Counted from the first letter of the stretch, positions 1-9,410 are shown. The stretch: DNA of 42,310 nucleotides from an uncultured Clostridia bacterium (GCA_944387425.1 CALXEV010000013.1:1-42310), one strand, 5' to 3'. Made by a program: numbers and translations. The notes: a model not told the origin generated them from the sequence alone.

Positions 1-432
1 TTTGATATAATATTTGATCAATTGCAACTCGAAGAAAACATAAAGCAAAGAATATTTTTTGATGGTCAAATATATGACGCATATAGCTTAATTATAGATA
101 TTATAAAAAAGGCAAATAATAAGATTTTAATTATAGACAATTATATTGATGACAGTGTCTTAAAAATGCTCACTAAAAAGAAGAATAATGTAGAAGTAAT
201 TATTTTAACATCTAACAAAAGTAATATTCAAAATATAGATATTCAAAAATTTAATAAGGAATATCCTATTCTAAAAATTGCTAAAACAAATAAATTTCAT
301 GATAGATTTATTGTTTTAGACAGCAAAGAAATGTATCATTTAGGAGCTTCAATAAAAGACTTAGGCAAAAAATGTTTTGGAATTAATAAAATAGAAGATA
401 AAGAGATTATAGAAAAAATAATTAATTTGTAA
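1..432 (+). CDS. ORF6N/PLD-like protein, C-terminal part (partial)
   Basis: The reading frame is open from the first base of the window, so this is the 3' end of a longer gene; the TTG at 22 has no ribosome binding site and is unlikely to be the start. The visible 140 or so residues form an alpha/beta domain with ILIIDNYID, then VEVIILTSN, then HDRFIVLD and YHLGASIKDLGKKCFG. The H-x-R-F-I-V-L-D strand resembles the half-site of phospholipase D-like domains and is what I know from the C-terminal part of ORF6N (phage antirepressor-like) proteins. The N-terminal DNA-binding half would lie outside the window. Family assignment is from recollection of this tail; function (antirepressor or nuclease-like) is inference. 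A hairpin terminator follows directly. Confidence 0.6.
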   Translation, partial: FDIIFDQLQLEENIKQRIFFDGQIYDAYSLIIDIIKKANNKILIIDNYIDDSVLKMLTKKKNNVEVIILTSNKSNIQNIDIQKFNKEYPILKIAKTNKFHDRFIVLDSKEMYHLGASIKDLGKKCFGINKIEDKEIIEKIINL

Positions 433-440
433 ATACACAA

Positions 441-482
441 AAAGACAATGCTTTCCCTAAATTAAATTCAGGCATTGTCTTT
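441..482. terminator. Intrinsic terminator after ORF6N/PLD-like gene
   Basis: An 11-bp stem, AAAGACAATGC pairing with GCATTGTCTTT, with a loop of about 20 nt, starts 8 nt after the stop codon. The T-rich right arm and following TTAACTTTT give a weak U-tract. Confidence 0.6.
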
Positions 483-694
483 AACTTTTATAAAAACCTC
501 TTTTTTATCCAATCTATAATAGTATTTCAATTATTTTAAATGAATTATTTAATACTAAAAATGTGTGAGTACAAATTAGAATATTTGTACTAGTCAGCAC
601 TGAATTATACCCCCATATAAATTCTACTATTGGAATCCCAATACCATTAATTTAAAAATATTATTTTGAATTTTGAGATACAGAGAGAATAAAT

Positions 695-1381
695 TCAGCC
701 ATAGTGGTAGAAGAATTGTCCAGATAATAACTTATTAACTCTTTTATCCATATCCTTATTTGCATGCATACTATATAAATCTTTAATATAATCTCTATTA
801 ACAACATTTATATTTGGAATATCAATATTAATTTTTTCATCAATATTCTTAACAATGAATTGGTTATTAATTATAACCAATTCATGCCCACCAAAGTATA
901 ATATAGAATTAATTTGGTCTATAACTTTTTGAACCTCAAGCTATCAGAAAATCTTTCTCCATCATATATGATAAAAATTGACTTACTTTATTTTCTTTAA
1001 TAACATATTTTAAAATATTGCCCATATATTTCCATTAATTACATCATTTTAACTAAATCAATATCCGCCACTTTATTTTCAACCAAAGCAGTTATACTAT
1101 TAATAATCCAATTATATGACCTTAAATCATTTTTCATATTAAGTAATTCTTCATAAGTAAACCATTAAATGCTCTAAATATGGTTCTAATGTTTCATCTG
1201 ATTTACTTGCTAGAATCTTTGCACAGTTTTCCCATATATTTTTATTGTATCCTTGATGTTATGGTAAAATAAACACATTTATACATTCTATTTTTTTACC
1301 CAATTCTATTCCTTTATCTTGTATTTCTTGTACATTGTTTCCATCTAACATTTTCATTATATCATCAATTCCAACTACCAT
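695..1381 (-). pseudogene. Decayed gene, several stops and frameshifts
   Basis: A good ribosome binding site (AAGGAGG) and ATG at 1381 open a frame beginning MVVGIDDIMKMLDGNN, but it stops after about 40 codons at an in-frame TAA. Readable pieces continue in the same and other frames: NIWENCAKILASKSDETLEP, then EELLNMKNDLRSYNWIINS, then IFIIYDGERFSDSL, and finally a 61-codon tail ending VNKLLSGQFFYHYG before a stop at 695. At least three frame changes are needed to join them, so the gene is dead. The first pieces resemble small HEAT-like/DUF5071-type proteins; that assignment is only a recollection. The last piece may belong to a second, separate gene. The YcxB-like gene ends 33 bp upstream on the same strand, so both were probably co-transcribed. 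Confidence 0.6.
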
Positions 1382-1414
1382 TTGGTTTCCTCCTTGTACA
1401 ATATATTTAGATTT

Positions 1415-1948
1415 TTAGTTTTTCAGTATTTCAATTCTTCCGTTGCAATTAAGTCTTTTTCCTCTTAAGAATTCTTCAAATTCTCTTGCTGTTCCTTTAG
1501 TAAATCCATCCTTTTTTAGTACAATACAGTTTCGCTGTTTGGTTATTAAAAAGTAAAATTTTTTAGTTCTTACAATCTTTTTTATATTTGTAAAACTTAT
1601 ATTAATATCATCCGAACTTATTTTTTCTTTTGTGATTAGAAATTCTACTTCAATTGGTTTTCCGTTATTTGCCTCTAAATCTTGCTTATAACGTAAATTT
1701 TTATTTTCAAAAAAGCCACCGATTTGAATTAGTAAGAATAGTAATACAACTACTATATTTGTTATAGCTCTATAAAAATTTATTTCAAAAAGATTTGGAG
1801 TAATAATTGAAATTATACTAATCAGTAAATTAATAATTATTATGATATCAAATACTCTAACTCCAGTTCTTTTAAAATAAAGGTGTTTGTAATATTCATT
1901 ATAAAATTCCTTATCATACACAAATTTATTTTCAAAAATTGTTTTCAT
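1415..1948 (-). CDS. YcxB-like family membrane protein
   Basis: 177 residues with two predicted membrane helices at about 33-52 (VFDIIIIINLLISIISIITP) and about 62-80, followed by a soluble beta-rich C-terminal half. The ending, KKDGFTKGTAREFEEFLRGK, matches the characteristic C-terminal motif of the YcxB-like family (small two-helix proteins of Firmicutes), whose biochemical role is unknown. The start is supported by AAGGAG at 9 nt from the ATG. It precedes the decayed gene at 695-1381 on the same strand. Function is not assignable; membrane location is inferred from the hydrophobic segments. Confidence 0.7.
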   Translation of the reverse strand: MKTIFENKFVYDKEFYNEYYKHLYFKRTGVRVFDIIIIINLLISIISIITPNLFEINFYRAITNIVVVLLFLLIQIGGFFENKNLRYKQDLEANNGKPIEVEFLITKEKISSDDINISFTNIKKIVRTKKFYFLITKQRNCIVLKKDGFTKGTAREFEEFLRGKRLNCNGRIEILKN

Positions 1949-2269
1949 AATTCTTACTCCTTTTTAGTCACTTTCCAGTCAAATGTTTCTTTTTAATCAT
2001 TAAAAGATTTTTAGCATATCTTTTTCTATAGTTTTATAGTTAATTCTTATAAAATCTTATTTTCCCTTTTATTCAACCTCACTATATCATACTAATTTTA
2101 TAAAGTAAACTAATTTTCCGCATTTGTTGTAAAAATATAGAAAAACATCAAATATTTTGAAAGAATTTTATGTTAAATGTTATATATTGTAATTTTTGTA
2201 TATTTTTTCTATTTTTCTATTCCTTTTTCTGACATTATGTGATAGAATATGACAAAAGGCTGATGTAAT
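1949..2269. other. Intergenic region between divergent genes
   Basis: About 320 bp of very AT-rich sequence separating the divergently transcribed YcxB-like and Spo0A-like genes. Both promoters must lie here but no confident -35/-10 pair was found. TATGACAAA at 2249-2257, next to the ribosome binding site of the Spo0A-like gene, is a poor match (reverse strand) to a 0A box. Confidence 0.4.
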
Positions 2270-2998
2270 ATGGTTAATATTTTAATTATAAGTAATAATA
2301 ATTCTTTTATCAAAAACTTTGTTAATAATGTAATTGCTAGGATTTCTAGTTTTAAAATAGCAAACATTGCTTCAAATGATTTAGAGGCATTGAAAGCTAT
2401 CAAAGAAAATTCTAATAATTTGGATTTAATTGTTTTAGATTTAGATATTCCAAAATTAGATGCTTTGCAATTATTAGAACAAATTCGTTCTCTAAAATTA
2501 AGGCATTGTCCATTTGTTTTTGTTATTTCTTCAAAAAGCCAGATGATAGATAATGTTATTGGTCATACTCTTGTACAAGATTTTTTAATTAAATCTGATG
2601 ATATGTCAAATGCGTATAATAAACTTAGTGAATTTGAGAATAATTTAAATTATGGAAAAATAGAAGATGAATTATCTAGAAAAGTTTCTTCTGAACTTAT
2701 TTATATTGGTTACAATCCATCGCATTTAGGAACGCAATATATTAAAGAATGTATTTTAGAGGTATATAAAAGAAGACATTCTGAATATATTCAAAATGTA
2801 CAAAATAATATATTTAGAAAAGTTGCTGAAATTCATGGTATTTCTTTTGAAAAGGTTAGAACAAATATTATGAAAGCAACAGACTATATGTTCCTTCAAG
2901 GAAATATGAATATTATAAAAGATTATTTTCATTTTAATGATGAAAGACAAAAACCTACTCCAAAAATAGTAATTTCTACAATTGTTAATAAGTTATAA
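2270..2998 (+). CDS. Spo0A-like response regulator with degenerate receiver
   Basis: 242 residues. Residues 1-120 have the receiver fold: strand LNILIIS-type start, phosphoacceptor Asp in LIVLDLDIPKLD, Ser in FVISSKS and Lys in DFLIKSDD. The N-terminal acidic pair of receivers is replaced by SNNN, so Mg2+ binding and phosphorylation look impaired. Residues about 130-242 resemble the Spo0A DNA-binding domain: IGYNPSHLGTQYIKECILEV, HGISFEKVRTNIMKATDYMF and the ending KPTPKIVISTIVNKL. Spo0A is the master regulator of sporulation entry in Bacillus and Clostridia; this protein is slightly shorter and divergent, so it may be a paralogue with another regulon. No kinase or sporulation gene is adjacent. 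A G/C-rich hairpin terminator follows. The ATG has AAAGG about 11 nt upstream. Confidence 0.75.
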   Translation: MVNILIISNNNSFIKNFVNNVIARISSFKIANIASNDLEALKAIKENSNNLDLIVLDLDIPKLDALQLLEQIRSLKLRHCPFVFVISSKSQMIDNVIGHTLVQDFLIKSDDMSNAYNKLSEFENNLNYGKIEDELSRKVSSELIYIGYNPSHLGTQYIKECILEVYKRRHSEYIQNVQNNIFRKVAEIHGISFEKVRTNIMKATDYMFLQGNMNIIKDYFHFNDERQKPTPKIVISTIVNKL

Positions 2999-3007
2999 AT
3001 ACAAAAT

Positions 3008-3036
3008 AAGGGGGGAAATTTAAACTTGTCCCCCTT
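3008..3036 (+). terminator. Terminator of Spo0A-like gene
   Basis: AAGGGGG pairs with CCCCCTT across a 15-nt loop, followed by TTATTGTTTTG, 10 nt after the stop codon. A typical rho-independent terminator on the + strand. Confidence 0.75.
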
Positions 3037-3193
3037 TTATTGTTTTGTTTCTATGTTTTGACTTTTATATATTAAGATTTTTCAAACTTAAAAATATTAA
3101 CAATTTTGTCTACAGTTTTTACTTCTCTATTATTCTTTTTACTATTTATTATATGTTACCCATACAATATCTAAATTGCATTTTCATCAACTA

Positions 3194-3589
3194 TCAATAA
3201 TTTAATAAAATTATTGTTTCACAAAATAAATGAATTACATTATTTTCGAAATCTGTTATTTCGTACCTTTTCTCCTTTTGCCATCCTCTTTCTTTATTGT
3301 CAATAATTTCAAGTCCCATTATTGGCATTTGCTTACATATATCTCTAACAGAGAAGTTTGAAACATTTTTGAATAATATTTTAATAGTTTTAGCCTCCTT
3401 GTTGATATCAAATTTTTCTAAAAGCATGTTATTATAATTTTTAAAAATAAAACCTTTTGCAAATATATTAAAAGCCACTTCTAAATTATAATAATTATTT
3501 TCTTCGTCATAAATATATTTAAATGATTTTATAATTATATTACTATCATCAATATCATAATTAATATTAAAAATATCTTTTAATTTCAT
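3194..3589 (-). CDS. Small protein after Rhs gene, candidate immunity protein
   Basis: 131 residues, acidic, no signal peptide and no membrane helix; mostly alternating beta strands in the first 60 residues (IIIKSFKYIYDEENNYYNLEVAF). It starts 15 bp after the Rhs stop codon on the same strand with its own GGAGA site, the position that immunity genes hold behind polymorphic toxins. I do not recognise the family. The role (neutralising the Rhs C-terminal domain in the cytoplasm) is inferred from position, size and absence of export signals alone. Confidence 0.6.
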   Translation of the reverse strand: MKLKDIFNINYDIDDSNIIIKSFKYIYDEENNYYNLEVAFNIFAKGFIFKNYNNMLLEKFDINKEAKTIKILFKNVSNFSVRDICKQMPIMGLEIIDNKERGWQKEKRYEITDFENNVIHLFCETIILLNY

Positions 3590-3604
3590 TTACATTATCT
3601 CCTA

Positions 3605-6600
3605 CTATTTTTTTAAATTCCATCTAATTTCATAACCTTTTTCAGGACTATATTTGTATCCCCAAATTATTTCATGTAAATGTGGATTTGAATGGTCCAT
3701 TCTTCCATGATTAGTCCAATCTATACGATATCTTTGTCGTCCTGAAAAATCATAGATTACTGTAGAATTCTCAATAACATTTGTTTTTAAATTCAATCTA
3801 AGATGATTTATTCTAGTGTTAGGAATTGAATGGATTGGAGCTTTTCTAGTCCAATATTCTTTTGGTACAAAAGTACCTGATTCTAATAAGTTACTTTGAA
3901 TTGGTTTTTTTTCAATTTTAAAATTTCCAAAATCATTAGCTAAATAACCAATAGATAGGAATGTTCCTGCATTAACTACTGATCTTGCAATAGCATCTAA
4001 ATAATTTGTTTTATTCCCGCTTTTTTTATCTTGTTCTCTTATTGTAATAAAAGTTGTTATTCCCGAAATACCTGAAGTAACTCCAATTAGTAGTGCAATT
4101 AGTGCTGCTTCACCATTTGGATCATAATTTTTTACAGGATTATTTATACAATATATATACATATTATTATCTAATATGCCTTGGCCAGATTGCATGAATT
4201 TATCGCAACTTATAAACCTACCCCATTCAGGACTATAATATCTACTTTGTAAATAATACAAACCTGTCTCTGTATCATAGCGATAACTTCTATATCTATA
4301 TGGGTTAATCAAACCAATATTATTACTATCTGTTATTTCATTACCATTTTCATCTTTAATACTTAATATATTTCCCCAGCTGTCATATTCATAGCTTACG
4401 ATTTGATTTAAATTACTATCCAATATTCCTATAATATCATTTTGTCCATTTCTTATGTAGTAATATTGGGTATCATCATATTTTAAGCCTATAACCCTGT
4501 CATTTTCATCATAAATATAATAAATTATATTTTCGCCTGTTTGTTCATATATTACTTTACTTCCATCTAAGTAATAATTTGTTGTTACTCCATTTACTGT
4601 CTTTTGTGTTCTTATTCCACTATCATTATATTTATAAGTTATCGTTTGATTCTTACTGCTATTTGTTATTCCTGCTAATTCTATTCCATTTTGCCATGTG
4701 TAATTATTTCCATCATATGTTAATACATTTCCTATATTGTCATATGTTATTTGTTTTCCGTCAAAGCTTGTTAATTGATCTTTCCAATTTGTATTCTCAT
4801 AACTATATACAATTGTTTTACTTGGTGTTTCTGTTATTGTTGCTTCTGTTGTATATGGATATTCTTTCTTATTTAGTAAATTTCCTCCTGTATCATATTC
4901 ATATGTTATTGTTTTATTTTGCTCTACATCATCTTCTCTTACTAATTGACTTAATTCATCATAATAATATTTATTTGTTAATGTATCGCCTTTTTTTATT
5001 GTTTCTATATTTCCTAATTCATCATATGTATATGATATTTCATCATTTTCTCCATTTTTGATAGATTTTAATAATGTAGTTGTTTTATTTTGTACATCTG
5101 AAACATCTGTAAATGTGTAACTTGTTATATAATTTTTGTCTCCACTTGTTATTTGATTTTCACTTAGTCTTGACAATTTATCCATTGTATTTGACCAAGT
5201 TACATTATCATTAAGTTTTAAGCTTGTTAGTCTGTTTGCTCTATCAAAATTATAGTATAGAGAATTGCTTTGATTGTTTAATGTATATTTCCTTAATTTT
5301 ACATTATTATTTATATCATATTCATACTCTTTTGTAAAGCCATTTGTGTTAATACTTTTTACTAATCTTTCTGCTAAGTCATATGTGAATGTTTCAGTGT
5401 TGTTATTTATACTATCTACTATTGTTTTTACATTAGAATTTGCATTATATGTATATTCATATTTTCCATTTGTTCCTTCTACTTTTGTTAATCTATTAAA
5501 TCTGTCATAACCATAAGAAATTGTTTGAGAATTTCCGTATTCTTCACTTGTTAAATTTTCATTATTTGATGCATAGTTTTTTGTAGATAATACTTGTTCT
5601 CCTACTTTTGTTTGTTTTAAGTTTCCAAATTCATCATAAATAAATGTATATGTAAATCCATTGTGAGTGATTGTTTTTAACCTATCATTTTCATATGTGT
5701 ATGAATTAGTATATTCTTTTTGAGACGCTTCTTTTTTTACTTCTGTAACTCTACTTGAATTGTCATAAGTATAGTTTGTCTCATTATTTTTTGCATCTAT
5801 TACTTTTGTTAAATCACCTGTATTTTCATTATATTCATATTGTGTAACATTTTCTGCTTCATCTATTATTTTTGTTTGATAGTTTCCATCAGAAGTATAT
5901 TCTGCTTTTGTTTGTATATATTTATTATTTTCTGTATTTTTGTCTTCAATTACAATTTGTATTGCATAAATTGGTTTAACTTCTCCTGTAGTTCCTGCCA
6001 TTTCTCCATCTTTTACCCAATTTTGCCATCCTTTATCTTTAACAAATGCTCTATATTTTACTGAGTAATTATCGGCATTTATAAGTTTAATGTTAATTGC
6101 TTCAACTTGTAGTACTTGTCCTGTTGTTCCAGCCATCTCGCCATCTTGAACCCAATCTTGCCATCCTATATTTGATACATGTGCTTGATATTGAATATGC
6201 ATATTTTCTGGAGCATTAGCTAATTTAATTTTAAATGCTTCTAGCTGTCTACTAAAACTATCACTTCCTGATGTTTCTCCGTTTTCTACTTGACTTTTCC
6301 AACCTTCATCAGAAATATGTGTTTCATATTGTACATCTATATCTTCACTTATATTGCTTTCTTCAACTTTTGCACTAGTTAAATTTCCTTTGTCTGTATA
6401 TTCAAATGAATATTTATTTCCTACTGCATTTGTTGCACTATTTAGTTTTTGAGAATTATTTGTGTCATATTCATAACTAAATTCTCCACCTTTTGGATTT
6501 ATTGATGAAATTAATTTATTATTTGAGTTATATTTAAATGTTTGAGAATTTTTAGTATTATCAACTGTTGATATAAGATTTCCATTTGTATCATATGTAT

Positions 6601-9337
6601 AACTTTGTCCAAATTCTTCTTTAAATAATCCTATATTATCAAAATATGTTTCATTTTCATTATATGAACATACTAGATATACTCTAACTCTCCAATAATC
6701 TCCATTAGCTTTTATTGTTGTAGACACATATTGCCATTCTGAACCATCTACATTAACATTTGTGTCTACTACTTGTGTTGTTCCATCATTTTTGTCAATG
6801 TGAAAACTTATACTTACTTTAGTATTTTTTTCGGTATTGTTTGGAACTGCATCACTTTTTACCCATCCTGCTAATGTGAAAATATCATCTTTACTTCCAC
6901 TCATTCCAACTAATTGTCCAATATTCTTATCTCTACTGCTATTTCCTACAAACTTAAATTTTCCGTCTACAACAGTGTCACTTCCCTCACAATTTGTAGT
7001 GAACCATCCACTTGTTCCATCTCCAAAAGTTCCATTGGTTAGTAAATTGTTTTCTTTTTCTTTTACTGACATTAAACTTCCATCTAATGTTAGTTTATTT
7101 TTGTTGTTTACTTCTTCACCATATTTATACATTTTTCCTAAAGCATTATCTATGTTGTTTTCTTCTTTTCCGAAGTCTGCAATACTAATTGTTTGTCCCC
7201 AATTATTAAATGTATAAGTATTTGTATATCCTTCATTATCTGTAAAGTTTGTTGTGTTTTCTCCATATGATATATTTAAACTTTTTCCTAATTGATTTGT
7301 TGGACTATATTCTTTTACACTTTTTACTCTATTGCTCTTTTGATTATAATACTCATAATTCATATGAATATTATCTATATCTCTTATTACAGTAAGTAAA
7401 TGTAAAGAATTATATTCATATCTTGTTAGTTTTCCGTCATTATGTGTTATAAGTCCTATAGCAAATTCAGAATTATAACCAAATGATGTTTTTCTTCCGG
7501 CGTTATCTGTTATTTGTACAAGTCTTGAAATATTATCATCATATAAAAATGAAATTTCATCTCCTGCACCATCTGTAACTCTTAATATTCTAAAATCTTC
7601 TTCTGGGTTTGGATTTAAGTGTATTGTAATTTTATTTCCAAAAGAATCTTCTAACTCTTTTAAATGCCATCTTTCTCCAAATCGGTTAGTTCTCTTTTGG
7701 AAAGTAAGTTTACTATTCTCCTTATCCTTCATAATAAAGGTGTCATTTTCTAATGTTAAGGTTAAATCCAGTCCATCTTCATCTTTATAAACATTAGATG
7801 TTCCTTCTCGTTTAAAATAGTGCTCTGTTGCATCTTCGTCTATATATTTTGCATATTCAACATTATTAATTGTAACCAAACTTATAATTTGTGATAAATT
7901 TAACCTAAAGCCTTTTCCAAAACCTATGTCTTCATCTTTATTATTTGTATTATACACATGACTTACACTTACTGGTAATAGGCTTCCACTTGTACTAGCA
8001 TCTTGAATTTCTAATACTAAATTTCCATTGTAATCATTAGTATATACTGTTCCTGCTCTACCAACTGATTGAGTATGATATGTTTGGTAATTCTCTATAC
8101 CAGTTTGATTTCTATATACAATTTGAATTAATGGTCTTCCATTAATAAATGCACTATGCACATTTGCAGAGAAGAAATATGCATCTGATTCTGCAACATT
8201 ATTTGATTCTGTGTGCTCTTTTAATAATAGACCATAGTTATTTCCAGTAACATACCAATCTTTTACTATTGATGTTATATCAAAATAATAAAATTTTGCT
8301 GGTTCATTAGAGTCATATTTATACTTAACATAGTCTACAATTTTTGAATCATATTGAGAATTCAAATCATTCCAACTTGCGTTAGATACATTCCAATCTG
8401 CTGTCATTTTATGTACATCTATTTGTATTTCTCTTGATGGAGGAGCCCATTCGTCTGTGTCAGGGTAAGAGCATATATCTAGCATTGCTCCAATTACTTG
8501 GTCTCCTGCTTTTAAATCTGGTAAAGTGAATTTTATTAAACTTCTTGTTGCACTTTTTGGCGACTTATTGTTACTACCTACTCTTAAGATATGTGCACTA
8601 CCTCTATCTGGAAATCCTGTATCTCCATCAAAAATATATGTGTCTTGAATATCACTATAATATAATGATGTTTGAACAGTATGGTCTATTGTTATAGGAT
8701 ATGCTCTTTCTTCACTTTCTAGCCATTCTTTGTTTGGCTTTATAATCAGTGTATATTTATTGTTGTTATTTTTACTTTCTAGTTCTACTTCTATGTCATT
8801 ACATATTTCATTTTTTGCATCATACATATATGGTGCATCTATAACTAAAACAACATCTTCTGGATCTTTATCATAAATTACAATTTCATTTCCCTCTAGT
8901 TTTTCCATTTTTAAATTGCTAGTTTGGAATTCAAATGCAATTTCCTGCTCTATTGCGGTTTTGTCTTTTAATATAATATTTTCTTTGATTGAATCAGATA
9001 CTACATTATATTGTAAATCTATATTTTCTAATATATTTTCATATTGTATTGTTCCAGAAGATATTTTATTTAAGTTTAATTTACTATCTTCAAGTTTTCC
9101 ATCATCTATTCTTGTGGCATCTACTTTGTTTGCGTTTGATAATGACCATTTTATATTATGATTTCTTATGTTTAGTTTTACTAAATTGTTGGGATTTGAT
9201 TTTTTAGAGAATTTTACTTTGAAATTATTCTTTTTGTTTTGATACATTCCCTCATCTTCGGTAATGTCTTCTAAAGAATTGTCGATGTCTAACATTTGTC
9301 CATTTTCTTCATAATGTACATTTCGACAATATTCCAC
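3605..9337 (-). CDS. Rhs/YD-repeat polymorphic toxin-like protein, 5' truncated
   Basis: 1910 residues. Order: an N-terminal segment typical of Gram-positive Rhs proteins (KFSKKSNPNN to about 220), a DNRLRE/CBM96-like domain (about 222-410), Rhs/YD repeats, a carbohydrate-binding-like jelly roll (about 760-900, NGTFGDGTSGW to YFDNIGLF), three clostridial hydrophobic-W repeats (about 998-1135, with GWQDWVQDGEMAGTTG), further YD repeats, and the conserved Rhs core end (YDTETGLYYLQSRYYSPEWG, about 1690) closing at DPNGEA (about 1743). The last 167 residues are a variable tail with a hydrophobic stretch and a His/Asp-rich end, NHGRMDHSNPHLHE. The start is a GTG with no ribosome binding site and a stop 12 nt upstream; there is no signal peptide, and the frame opens inside a domain. 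The gene therefore looks decapitated and may be silent. Confidence 0.85.
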   Translation of the reverse strand: MEYCRNVHYEENGQMLDIDNSLEDITEDEGMYQNKKNNFKVKFSKKSNPNNLVKLNIRNHNIKWSLSNANKVDATRIDDGKLEDSKLNLNKISSGTIQYENILENIDLQYNVVSDSIKENIILKDKTAIEQEIAFEFQTSNLKMEKLEGNEIVIYDKDPEDVVLVIDAPYMYDAKNEICNDIEVELESKNNNNKYTLIIKPNKEWLESEERAYPITIDHTVQTSLYYSDIQDTYIFDGDTGFPDRGSAHILRVGSNNKSPKSATRSLIKFTLPDLKAGDQVIGAMLDICSYPDTDEWAPPSREIQIDVHKMTADWNVSNASWNDLNSQYDSKIVDYVKYKYDSNEPAKFYYFDITSIVKDWYVTGNNYGLLLKEHTESNNVAESDAYFFSANVHSAFINGRPLIQIVYRNQTGIENYQTYHTQSVGRAGTVYTNDYNGNLVLEIQDASTSGSLLPVSVSHVYNTNNKDEDIGFGKGFRLNLSQIISLVTINNVEYAKYIDEDATEHYFKREGTSNVYKDEDGLDLTLTLENDTFIMKDKENSKLTFQKRTNRFGERWHLKELEDSFGNKITIHLNPNPEEDFRILRVTDGAGDEISFLYDDNISRLVQITDNAGRKTSFGYNSEFAIGLITHNDGKLTRYEYNSLHLLTVIRDIDNIHMNYEYYNQKSNRVKSVKEYSPTNQLGKSLNISYGENTTNFTDNEGYTNTYTFNNWGQTISIADFGKEENNIDNALGKMYKYGEEVNNKNKLTLDGSLMSVKEKENNLLTNGTFGDGTSGWFTTNCEGSDTVVDGKFKFVGNSSRDKNIGQLVGMSGSKDDIFTLAGWVKSDAVPNNTEKNTKVSISFHIDKNDGTTQVVDTNVNVDGSEWQYVSTTIKANGDYWRVRVYLVCSYNENETYFDNIGLFKEEFGQSYTYDTNGNLISTVDNTKNSQTFKYNSNNKLISSINPKGGEFSYEYDTNNSQKLNSATNAVGNKYSFEYTDKGNLTSAKVEESNISEDIDVQYETHISDEGWKSQVENGETSGSDSFSRQLEAFKIKLANAPENMHIQYQAHVSNIGWQDWVQDGEMAGTTGQVLQVEAINIKLINADNYSVKYRAFVKDKGWQNWVKDGEMAGTTGEVKPIYAIQIVIEDKNTENNKYIQTKAEYTSDGNYQTKIIDEAENVTQYEYNENTGDLTKVIDAKNNETNYTYDNSSRVTEVKKEASQKEYTNSYTYENDRLKTITHNGFTYTFIYDEFGNLKQTKVGEQVLSTKNYASNNENLTSEEYGNSQTISYGYDRFNRLTKVEGTNGKYEYTYNANSNVKTIVDSINNNTETFTYDLAERLVKSINTNGFTKEYEYDINNNVKLRKYTLNNQSNSLYYNFDRANRLTSLKLNDNVTWSNTMDKLSRLSENQITSGDKNYITSYTFTDVSDVQNKTTTLLKSIKNGENDEISYTYDELGNIETIKKGDTLTNKYYYDELSQLVREDDVEQNKTITYEYDTGGNLLNKKEYPYTTEATITETPSKTIVYSYENTNWKDQLTSFDGKQITYDNIGNVLTYDGNNYTWQNGIELAGITNSSKNQTITYKYNDSGIRTQKTVNGVTTNYYLDGSKVIYEQTGENIIYYIYDENDRVIGLKYDDTQYYYIRNGQNDIIGILDSNLNQIVSYEYDSWGNILSIKDENGNEITDSNNIGLINPYRYRSYRYDTETGLYYLQSRYYSPEWGRFISCDKFMQSGQGILDNNMYIYCINNPVKNYDPNGEAALIALLIGVTSGISGITTFITIREQDKKSGNKTNYLDAIARSVVNAGTFLSIGYLANDFGNFKIEKKPIQSNLLESGTFVPKEYWTRKAPIHSIPNTRINHLRLNLKTNVIENSTVIYDFSGRQRYRIDWTNHGRMDHSNPHLHEIIWGYKYSPEKGYEIRWNLKK

Positions 9338-9356
9338 TTTTTTCCACTATATATAA

Positions 9357-9398
9357 AAAGACATATTAATATTTGTTAAAAAATATTAGTATGTCTTT
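9357..9398 (-). terminator. Terminator of class B PBP gene
   Basis: A stem of about 17 bp (AAAGACATATTAATATTT against AAATATTAGTATGTCTTT, one wobble) with TTTTTATATATAG following on the minus strand, immediately after the PBP stop codon. The Rhs reading frame begins 20 bp beyond it. Confidence 0.75.
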
Positions 9399-9410
9399 AT
9401 AATATATTAT

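Noticed and set aside
2249..2257. 0A box overlapping the leader of the Spo0A-like gene
   Set aside because: TTTGTCATA on the minus strand mismatches the consensus at two positions and is short; not strong enough to call.
4579..5061. Long + strand open frames inside the Rhs gene
   Set aside because: They are rich in Leu, Tyr and His, lack ribosome sites and are antisense shadows of AT-rich repeats.
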